This document shows positions 1 through 5,873 of a stretch of DNA of 7,198 nt, piece by piece. Below the pieces are notes generated by a model. It was not told where the DNA came from, made no database searches, and was given only the letters and a program-made list of their open reading frames with translations. Position numbers and translations under genes: made by a program. This stretch comes from Desulfuromonadaceae bacterium (lineage in GTDB: Bacteria > Desulfobacterota > Desulfuromonadia > Desulfuromonadales > Syntrophotaleaceae): positions 1 to 7,198 of the forward strand of contig JAIOSZ010000193.1 of assembly GCA_021107335.1 (NCBI GenBank), written 5' to 3'. Each line of letters begins with the position of its first letter. Positions within the stretch are counted from its first letter, which is position 1.

Positions 1-1
1 C

Positions 2-628
2 CACCCGATACCGGTCAGCAATATCCCCTTTCTGGCCCTCGGCAGTTGGATTCTGGCCGTCGGCTGGTTCGGCTTTAACGTCATGAGCTCCCAGCAGCTC
101 AGCGGCATCTCTGGCCTGGTGGCAGTGAACTCACTGATGGCCATGGTCGGCGGGGTACTGTTTGCTCTCATTGCCGGCCGTAACGACCCCGGCTTCGTGC
201 ACAACGGTGCCTTGGCCGGACTCATCGCCATCTGCGCCGGCTCCGACTTGGTCCACCCTTTGGCAGCATTTCTCATGGGAGGCATCGGCGCTCTGATCTT
301 CGTCTACGGCTTTCACTGGGAGCAGGAAAAACTGCGCATTGACGACGTGCTCGGTGTCTGGCCGCTACACGGCCTGATTGGCACCTGGGGCGGCATAGCC
401 GCCGGTATCTTCGGCATCCCCCTGTTCGGTGGCATCGGTGGCGTCAGCTTCTTTGCCCAGTTGACTGGCAGCCTGCTGGCGGTAGTCTATGCGCTGGTCA
501 CCGGCACCATTGTCTATGGCCTGATTCGCCTGACCATCGGTTTCCGCCTCAGCGAGGAGGATGAGTTCAAAGGCCCCGACCTGGCTATTCACAATATCCA
601 TGCTTATCCCGAAGAGCAGAGCAGATAA
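2..628 (+). CDS. amt: Ammonium transporter, Amt family (C-terminal 208 residues, 5' truncated)
   Basis: This is the C-terminal half of an Amt/Mep/Rh-family ammonium channel of the cytoplasmic membrane. The open frame runs in from the left edge, so the true start and the first pore histidine lie outside the window. Hydrophobic segments lie at about fragment residues 7-26, 36-58, 84-104, 117-140 and 150-175. Family landmarks are the GWFGFN stretch (21-26), NGALAGLIAI (68-77), and the WPLHG motif (120-124), whose His123 matches the second histidine of the twin-His pore (E. coli AmtB His318). The cytoplasmic tail has RLSEEDE followed by GPD and HAYPE, the usual PII-responsive C-terminal region, though the common GLD...HG pattern reads GPD...HN here. 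An intrinsic terminator follows 40 bases after the stop and no PII gene (glnK) lies downstream, so any partner glnK would be upstream or elsewhere. The family is certain; the class of Amt is not. Confidence 0.95.
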   Translation, partial: HPIPVSNIPFLALGSWILAVGWFGFNVMSSQQLSGISGLVAVNSLMAMVGGVLFALIAGRNDPGFVHNGALAGLIAICAGSDLVHPLAAFLMGGIGALIFVYGFHWEQEKLRIDDVLGVWPLHGLIGTWGGIAAGIFGIPLFGGIGGVSFFAQLTGSLLAVVYALVTGTIVYGLIRLTIGFRLSEEDEFKGPDLAIHNIHAYPEEQSR

Positions 629-668
629 CTTTCACCTGTACCGCCGACAAACGTCGAAAAGATCACCT

Positions 669-708
669 AAAGCCGCGGCTGCAACTTCTGTTGCAACCGC
701 GGCTTTTT
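669..708 (+). terminator. Intrinsic terminator of amt
   Basis: The left arm AAAGCCGCGG (669-678) pairs perfectly with CCGCGGCTTT (697-706). A single C/A mismatch (679/696) is followed by a further 5-bp stem, TGCAA/TTGCA (680-684 and 691-695), around the loop CTTCTG. A run of five T (704-708) follows. It sits 40 bases after the amt stop and in front of korA, so it separates the two transcripts. There is no comparable A-run on the upstream side, so it looks one-directional. Confidence 0.93.
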
Positions 709-741
709 GGGTCCATTAGCTACAACAGCCCCCAACGTCTA

Positions 742-769
742 TTGCCACAACAGAAAATACAGCTATTCT
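742..769 (+). promoter_or_regulatory. Possible sigma-70-type promoter for korAB
   Basis: TTGCCA (742-747, five of six matches to the -35 consensus) is followed after 16 bases by TATTCT (764-769, four of six to the -10 consensus), with more AT-rich sequence just downstream. It lies after the amt terminator and about 58 bases before the korA ATG, where an operon promoter is expected. It is assigned by eye only, and other spacings in this AT-rich stretch are possible. Confidence 0.35.
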
Positions 770-826
770 TTAAATATCCTCGTTTATGGCCTAGTTTCTC
801 TTCTCCCTCGAAACGGAAAAACGAGC

Positions 827-2551
827 ATGCATAGCTCTCCAAAGAAAAATCTCCCTGAGGACATCTGTATTGTTCTGGGCGGCGCTGCCGGGCAAGGCAT
901 CCAGACCATTGAGACGGGACTTACCCGGCTCTTAAAACAGTCCGGCTACCATGTCTTCGCCAGCAAGGAATATATGTCCCGCATCCGCGGCGGCAGTAAT
1001 TCCACCCAGATACGGGTTTCCTCCGGCCCGGTAGCGGCCCCCTTGGAGCGGATCGATCTGTTTATCCCGCTAGACGGGGCAGCCCTTACCCACCTTTGTC
1101 CACGGCTTCAGGCCGCCAGCCTGGTACTGGGAGACCGGGCCAATCTGCCCGCCTATCCCGGACTCATCGACATGCCACTAACCACCATCGCCCAACAGGC
1201 CGGCGACCACCGCTACGCGAGCAGCGTGACCATCGGTGCGGTCGTTGGCCTGCTCGGAATCTGCCTTGAGCTTCTTGATGATTACCTGCAACAGCGATTT
1301 TCCGATCACCCCTCGACCATCATCGCCGGCAATCGCGTAGCGGCGGCTGCCGGCTATCAGTACGGACAAAAGTTGGCCAAAACTGGCACGATGCAGTTCG
1401 AGCTGAAAGCGTTGGCCTCCGTAACCGGCGATCTGTTGCTCAGCGGCAGCGAAGTGATTGGCCTAGGGGCCCTGGCCGGTGGCTGCAACTTTATCTCCTC
1501 CTATCCCATGTCTCCCGGTACCGGGGTGCTGACCTTTCTAGCTGAACAGGCCGATGAGTTCGGCCTGGTAGTCGACCAGGCCGAGGATGAGATAGCCGCC
1601 ATCAACATGGCCCTTGGCGCCTGGTATGCCGGCGCCCGCGCCCTGGTTTCTACCTCCGGTGGCGGTTTCGCCCTGATGAGCGAAGGATTCAGCCTGGCCG
1701 GCATGATCGAGTCACCGCTGGTGGTTCACCTAGCCCAGCGTCCCGGCCCCGCCACCGGCCTGCCGACCCACACCGAACAGGGGGATCTGCAACTGGCCCT
1801 GCACGCCGGACACGGCGAATTTCCCTGTCTGGTGCTGGCTCCCGGCAGCCTGCAGGAAGCCTTTTCCTTGACCCGGCGGGCTTTTGATCTGGCCGACAAA
1901 TATCAACTGCCGGTCATTATTCTAACCGATCAGTTTTTGCTCGATTCCCTGACCAATATTCCGGCCCTAGATCTGCACAACCTGCAGCCCCACCAGCAGT
2001 TTGTCGAGACCGATACCGACTACGCCCGCTACCGCCTCACCGCCAGTGGCTTATCCCCCCGCGGTCTGCCCGGCCACGGAGCTGGGCTGGTCTGCGTTGA
2101 CAGCGACGAACACGATGAAGCGGGACATATCAGCGAAGATCTGGTCCTGCGCACCGCCATGACCGACAAGCGCCTGCGCAAACAGAGTGAGCTACTTCAG
2201 GATGCCATCGCGCCTCAGCTACTGGGCAGCGACGATTTCCATACCCTGGTAGTCTGCTGGGGCTCGACCTACCATGTGCTGCGGGAAGCTCTTGGAGCCC
2301 TTAAGGGACTGCCGGTGGCAGGTTTGCACTTCTCGCAGCTCTACCCCCTGCCGCCCCAGGCCACCGCATGGCTGCGGCAAGCCCGTCAGTTGCTGGTAGT
2401 CGAAGGCAATGCGACGGGGCAGTTCGCCAGCCTGCTCGAACAAGCCTATGATTGTACGGTAGAACATCGCATCCTCAAGTACAACGGCCTACCCTTTACC
2501 GTTGAGGAACTCAAACAGCGGCTGCAGTCCCTACTCGATGCTCCCGATTGA
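827..2551 (+). CDS. korA: 2-oxoacid:ferredoxin oxidoreductase, alpha subunit with fused gamma domain
   Basis: Cytoplasmic subunit of an enzyme that reversibly converts a 2-oxoacid plus CoA to acyl-CoA and CO2 with ferredoxin. At 574 residues it is typical of the gamma-alpha fusion class. The gamma domain (about 12-185) has GGAAGQGIQT (18-27) and SRIRGGSN (51-58). The alpha pyrimidine-binding domain (about 205-375) carries YPMSPGT (226-232), the QAEDEIAAIN segment (251-260) with the expected cofactor-activating glutamate, TSGGGFALM (276-284) and GPATGLPT (307-314). The C-terminal domain contains SPRGLPG, a DSDEHDEAGH stretch and VEGNATGQF. The ATG at 827 is chosen because the gamma domain begins a few residues after it and GGA (815-817) lies nine bases upstream. 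The frame stays open back to a TTG at 707, but that lies inside the amt terminator. korB follows after 21 bases. The substrate (2-oxoglutarate, pyruvate or a branched-chain 2-oxoacid) cannot be fixed from sequence, so the symbol is a family-level choice. Confidence 0.93.
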   Translation: MHSSPKKNLPEDICIVLGGAAGQGIQTIETGLTRLLKQSGYHVFASKEYMSRIRGGSNSTQIRVSSGPVAAPLERIDLFIPLDGAALTHLCPRLQAASLVLGDRANLPAYPGLIDMPLTTIAQQAGDHRYASSVTIGAVVGLLGICLELLDDYLQQRFSDHPSTIIAGNRVAAAAGYQYGQKLAKTGTMQFELKALASVTGDLLLSGSEVIGLGALAGGCNFISSYPMSPGTGVLTFLAEQADEFGLVVDQAEDEIAAINMALGAWYAGARALVSTSGGGFALMSEGFSLAGMIESPLVVHLAQRPGPATGLPTHTEQGDLQLALHAGHGEFPCLVLAPGSLQEAFSLTRRAFDLADKYQLPVIILTDQFLLDSLTNIPALDLHNLQPHQQFVETDTDYARYRLTASGLSPRGLPGHGAGLVCVDSDEHDEAGHISEDLVLRTAMTDKRLRKQSELLQDAIAPQLLGSDDFHTLVVCWGSTYHVLREALGALKGLPVAGLHFSQLYPLPPQATAWLRQARQLLVVEGNATGQFASLLEQAYDCTVEHRILKYNGLPFTVEELKQRLQSLLDAPD

Positions 2552-2558
2552 TCCAGCC

Positions 2559-2564
2559 AAGGAG
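2559..2564 (+). promoter_or_regulatory. Shine-Dalgarno site of korB
   Basis: AAGGAG sits eight bases before the korB ATG at 2573, inside the 21-base korA-korB gap. It is a near-consensus site, much stronger than the weak site before korA. It fixes the korB start and supports co-transcription with independent translation initiation. Confidence 0.85.
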
Positions 2565-2572
2565 AATCAGGA

Positions 2573-3439
2573 ATGAAAGCCCAAAATTATGATCGGCCCA
2601 ACATCGATATCGCCTGGTGTCCCGGTTGCGGCAACTTCGCTATTCTGAAAATCCTTAAACAGGCTCTAGCTGAGCTTGCTATCCCCCCCCAGAACCTGGT
2701 CATCACTTCGGGTATCGGCCAGGCCGCCAAAACCCCTCATTATCTACAGACCCATATTTTCAACGGCCTGCATGGCCGGGCTCTACCTGCCGCCACGGCC
2801 ATCAAGGCCGCCAATCCCCAATTGACCGTCATTGCCGAAGGCGGCGACGGCGACATGTACGGCGAGGGCGGCAACCACTTCATGCACACCATACGGCGCA
2901 ATCCCGATCTGACCCACCTGGTGCACAACAACATGGTCTACGGCCTCACCAAAGGCCAAGCTTCTCCAACCAGCCAACGGGGCCTGGTCACCCCGCTGCA
3001 GATCGACGGCGTCTGCCAGGAGCCCTTCAATCCCCTGAGCGTAGCCATCGCTCTGAATGCCAGCTTCGTCGCTCGCGTGTTTGTCGGTGCCTTCGAACAA
3101 GGGGTGGCCGTCTTCAAAGCAGCTATCCAGCACCACGGCTATGCCCTGGTCGACATCCTGCAACCCTGTGTCACCTTCAACAAACTCAACACCTATGCCT
3201 GGTTCGAGGAGCACACCTACCCGCTGGAAAATAGTCACGATCCCGGCAGCCGCGAGCAAGCCTTTGCCCGCGCCTGCGAAATGGAGCGACTGCCCCTAGG
3301 GATCTTTTACCGTTCCCAGGATAGAAAAGTTTTCGAGAAGCAGCTAAGCGCCTACAGGGAAGACCAACGCCCCTTGTACCAACGTCCTCTGGAATCAACT
3401 AAACTGCAGAACCTGCTGGACACTAATCGAAGTTTGTAG
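2573..3439 (+). CDS. korB: 2-oxoacid:ferredoxin oxidoreductase, beta (thiamine pyrophosphate) subunit
   Basis: Partner of the upstream alpha/gamma subunit; it binds thiamine pyrophosphate and, in the family, a [4Fe-4S] cluster that passes electrons to ferredoxin. The 288 residues match the usual beta length. WCPGCGNF (15-22) gives the first two cluster cysteines, Cys16 and Cys19, and QPCVTFN (198-204) gives the usual last one, Cys199. [12 protein letters not shown] (91-102) with the later HNN (118-120) is the Mg/thiamine-pyrophosphate motif, and [11 protein letters not shown] (123-133) is typical of KorB; its lysine (Lys127) matches a position linked to 2-oxoacid selection in the Sulfolobus enzyme. 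An oddity is [18 protein letters not shown] (46-63), which has no cysteine where the remaining cluster ligand is expected. No separate ferredoxin-like delta subunit follows, consistent with a two-subunit enzyme using a free ferredoxin. The family assignment is firm; the substrate is uncertain. Confidence 0.94.
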   Translation: MKAQNYDRPNIDIAWCPGCGNFAILKILKQALAELAIPPQNLVITSGIGQAAKTPHYLQTHIFNGLHGRALPAATAIKAANPQLTVIAEGGDGDMYGEGGNHFMHTIRRNPDLTHLVHNNMVYGLTKGQASPTSQRGLVTPLQIDGVCQEPFNPLSVAIALNASFVARVFVGAFEQGVAVFKAAIQHHGYALVDILQPCVTFNKLNTYAWFEEHTYPLENSHDPGSREQAFARACEMERLPLGIFYRSQDRKVFEKQLSAYREDQRPLYQRPLESTKLQNLLDTNRSL

Positions 3440-3565
3440 CCTAGAACCTCCAGCCGAAAGGTCCTCTTGGGATTAGCCTTGTTCGAGCATGTCCGTTTAT
3501 CCAATCCCTGGGCCAATGGCGTCCAGGCAGTAAAATACCGCAGCATTCAGTTCATCAAAAACGAC

Positions 3566-3596
3566 AAAGGGAGAGGTGTTTATCACCTCTCCCTTT
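3566..3596. terminator. Hairpin terminator between convergent korB and the glnE-like gene, probably bidirectional
   Basis: A perfect 13-bp stem, AAAGGGAGAGGTG (3566-3578) with CACCTCTCCCTTT (3584-3596), encloses the 5-base loop TTTAT. It lies 126 bases after the korB stop and 24 bases after the end of the minus-strand gene. On the plus strand only TTT follows before GCCC. On the minus strand the stem ends in TTT and TTTTT follows after four bases, so it may serve the minus-strand gene better. The rest of the 3440-3620 gap shows nothing else that I can support. Confidence 0.82.
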
Positions 3597-3620
3597 GCCC
3601 AACTCTGCCGTCCACTAACA

Positions 3621-5681
3621 TCACTCTTCCTGAAGCATTAACAAGCCACGGCTCAACTCCCGGCTCCACGCGATTTCCTGGCTAAGCGCTTCAGGATCGG
3701 CAAACCCGAGGCGCCGCGCTAAGTACCGGTAGTCGGCGGAACTCGGATCGGGCAGGGTCAGGTCTTTGGCGTTCCCCCTCACCGCCCGCAGGGCATCGAT
3801 AGTACGCCGAAAGCAGCGGTAGGCCCGGCGGATGCAATCGGCCTGTTCGGCCTCAACCAGGCCAGTGTACTGCAAGCGTTTTAGAGCCTGCATGCTGTTA
3901 GGCACCCGTAACTCGGGATCGGCGACACCGTGTTTGATCTGCTGGGCCTGCAAAAAGAACTCAATATCGACAAGCGCCCCTGGACTGTATTTTAGATTGA
4001 CGGTGCCGCTTTCGGCCAGTTCCGTGGCCATACGCTGCCGCAGATGGATAAGGTTCGGATAATTAAAGGGCCGTTCGGAGTAAACGAAAGCATCTCTGAC
4101 CTCCAGCACCTCAGCGCAGAGTGTTTTGTCGCCAGCCACTGGGCGCAGCTTGATCATAGCCATGCGCTCGAAAGGTTCGGCCTTGCCGTCGGCTGCGTAG
4201 TAATCCTGCAAAGCCGGCAAGGCGCTGGCCAAGGTACCCTTGCTGCCGAAGGGCCGCAAGCGCAGGTCGATTTCAAAAATCCCCTCTTTACGGACCTTTA
4301 GAATTTTCAGAAAGGTCCGCACAAACTCTTCGAAATAGGCGCTGTTGGCGACGGAACGCCGGCCAGAGCTTTGACCCGACCCACGATAAACGAAGAGCAG
4401 TTCAAGATCGGAGGCGAATCCCATTTCCCGACCGCCAAACTTGCCTGCGGCCAGAATCGCCCAGGGGCAGGCCTGCCCTGCCAGCTGCGGCTTTCCGAAA
4501 CGGGGAGCAAGTTGAGCATAACTGAGCTCTGCGGCAGCGGCCACCACCACATCCGCCAGATCAGTCAAGCCCCGGGCAAACTCGACGTCACCGCACAGAC
4601 CGGTAATATGGCGCAGATCAATGCGGAACATCTCCCGATCCTTGAAATCGTTGAGGATTTGCACCTGCCTTTCTAACTCCTCTGCGGCAGCCAGTTGTTG
4701 CTGCAGCAGAACCGCCAGCTCATTTTTACCGAAGCTGCGGTCGATTTCAGCCCGATCCCGAATCAACGGAAACAAGTTTTCGTGCTGCATACGCAAAAAA
4801 TCTTCCCACAAAAAGCGGCTCACGCCCATCACTTCAGCCAGAATTTGCAAGGTACTCGCCGACTGAATGCTGCTCAGGTCGGCGGCCTGCTCGGGATTTT
4901 CCAACATCCGCGAAGCCAAGTCCCGAAACTGTCGAATCGCCTGACCGGGGTTGGGAGAGTGGGGCAACAGATAGGCAAACTGCTTAATCAGAGCACAGGC
5001 AAAACGTAATTCCCTTAGTTTGTCCTGATCCGTGATCTTGCGCCCTCTAAGATCCCGGATGACAAAGACATCCTGCACCATACCCTCCTCGGTGCGAACA
5101 GTGGCCTGTTCAATCTTGATGGCCAACAAAGAGAGAGCATTGGCAAAAGCAAACAGAAAACCGGGGGTATCCTGGGAAGTGATCTGCAAAATCGTATCGG
5201 TTTCTGAACTCTCATTATCGATAACGATTTCCACCGGCAGCAACTGTTCCTGAGCGGCAGGCCGGGCGGCAAAACGGCGGGCTACCCCCTCGACAACCTT
5301 ATCACGAACGGCCTCTATGCCCCCTGCTGCAAGCTGCGTGTTGCAGCTTTCAAGTTCCTCGGCATAGCGTTGCATCACCTCCTGTGCCTCGTCTTCTGCC
5401 AGGTCAACCCGAAACAGATCGAGAGTCTTGCGCTGCCGGCTGCCAGCTTCCGCTGGCAGGGTCAGCAAGTCCCCCGAGCAAATGTCGGCGCCATGGGCGG
5501 TCAACAGACCGGCGATGACGGTGAGCAGACCGTCCTTGTCCGTTGTTGAAACGCGCAACTGCCACTGGCCTGCGACGGCTTGTTGCCACCGCAGGGCCAG
5601 ATCTTGCGGCGCGGCTATCTGCTGCAGAAGATCATCGAAACGACCGACAAACTCTGCGCTATTGAAGGGCTCTGTATCCAT
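3621..5681 (-). CDS. ACT-ACT-GlnE-type nucleotidyltransferase, probable nitrogen-regulatory protein
   Basis: A 686-residue soluble protein. The C-terminal part is one GlnE (glutamine synthetase adenylyltransferase/deadenylase) module: GKFGGREMGFASDLELLFVY (413-432), the FEIDLRLRPFG segment (469-479), FERMAMIKLRPVAGD (504-518), LKYSPGALVDIEFFLQ (563-578) and a helical GlnD/GlnE-type C-terminal region to about 680. The N-terminal part has two ACT-like domains, about 41-113 (STTDKDGLLTVIAGLL) and 163-235 (SQDTPGFLFAFANALSLL, VFVIRDLRGRKITD), resembling the glutamine-sensing ACT domains of GlnD. Classical GlnE has two such modules in about 950 residues and no ACT; classical GlnD has its ACT pair at the C-terminus. 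I infer a ligand-controlled nucleotidyltransferase, perhaps acting on glutamine synthetase or PII. The target and direction of reaction are not shown, so no symbol is given. The second catalytic acid is Glu427 rather than Asp. The ATG at 5681 has AAAGGG-type pairing sequence about six bases upstream. It converges on korAB and diverges from the cyclase gene. Confidence 0.88.
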   Translation of the reverse strand: MDTEPFNSAEFVGRFDDLLQQIAAPQDLALRWQQAVAGQWQLRVSTTDKDGLLTVIAGLLTAHGADICSGDLLTLPAEAGSRQRKTLDLFRVDLAEDEAQEVMQRYAEELESCNTQLAAGGIEAVRDKVVEGVARRFAARPAAQEQLLPVEIVIDNESSETDTILQITSQDTPGFLFAFANALSLLAIKIEQATVRTEEGMVQDVFVIRDLRGRKITDQDKLRELRFACALIKQFAYLLPHSPNPGQAIRQFRDLASRMLENPEQAADLSSIQSASTLQILAEVMGVSRFLWEDFLRMQHENLFPLIRDRAEIDRSFGKNELAVLLQQQLAAAEELERQVQILNDFKDREMFRIDLRHITGLCGDVEFARGLTDLADVVVAAAAELSYAQLAPRFGKPQLAGQACPWAILAAGKFGGREMGFASDLELLFVYRGSGQSSGRRSVANSAYFEEFVRTFLKILKVRKEGIFEIDLRLRPFGSKGTLASALPALQDYYAADGKAEPFERMAMIKLRPVAGDKTLCAEVLEVRDAFVYSERPFNYPNLIHLRQRMATELAESGTVNLKYSPGALVDIEFFLQAQQIKHGVADPELRVPNSMQALKRLQYTGLVEAEQADCIRRAYRCFRRTIDALRAVRGNAKDLTLPDPSSADYRYLARRLGFADPEALSQEIAWSRELSRGLLMLQEE

Positions 5682-5873
5682 GACGTTCCCTTTGGCTTGC
5701 TTTGTGTTAGTTTACCAACTGCCCGTCCCATATCGATCAAAGATTAAGCATCTCTATAGAAAAAGGCTGTAATCAGCGTCCCAAAGGCGGCAATATCTTC
5801 TTGTTTCATGCGGAGATTCTAGTTAGGATTGACTTTTTGTGCCACCATTCAATTGATGAGAAGAGAAAACAGT
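5682..5873. other. Divergent intergenic region between the glnE-like and CHASE-GGDEF genes
   Basis: These 192 bases separate two outward-facing genes and must carry the start signals of both unless other transcripts enter. The region is AT-richer than its flanks. A TTGACT hexamer (5829-5834, five of six to the -35 consensus) faces the cyclase gene, but I see no convincing -10 at the right distance. No clear promoter is visible on the minus strand, and no GG-N10-GC (sigma-54) element was found where I looked. A 21-codon minus-strand frame (5744-5809) lies here and is listed as a finding rather than as a gene. Confidence 0.5.
5687..5693 (-). promoter_or_regulatory. Shine-Dalgarno site of the glnE-like gene
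   Basis: Read on the minus strand, AAAGGGA precedes the ATG (5681-5679), with the GGG six bases from the start codon. It supports this start, which also leaves about 40 residues before the first ACT domain. Confidence 0.6.

Noticed and set aside
707..826. Forty extra N-terminal codons for korA from a TTG at 707
   Set aside because: The TTG overlaps the T-run of the amt terminator, the likely promoter would lie inside the coding region, the added residues do not resemble the gamma domain, and the ATG at 827 fits the family length.
2783..3259. 158-codon open frame antisense to korB
   Set aside because: It lies entirely within korB, has no recognisable family, and is the kind of antisense frame expected in GC-rich codon usage.
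3467..3508. Possible hairpin TTGGGATT / AATCCC downstream of korB
   Set aside because: There are only about six pairs with a loop near 28 bases; the perfect hairpin at 3566-3596 explains termination better.
3467..3685. 72-codon plus-strand frame after korB
   Set aside because: It runs through the hairpin terminator and into the 3' end of the glnE-like gene, and its composition and lack of motifs suggest chance.
3621..5681. Calling the minus-strand gene a truncated classical glnE
   Set aside because: There is only one catalytic module, but the frame is intact, has a good start and terminator, and carries two N-terminal ACT domains, so it is a different architecture and not a decayed glnE.
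5428..5772. 114-codon plus-strand frame overlapping the start of the glnE-like gene
   Set aside because: It is mostly antisense to the strongly supported glnE-like N-terminus and shows no domain; the overlap looks accidental.
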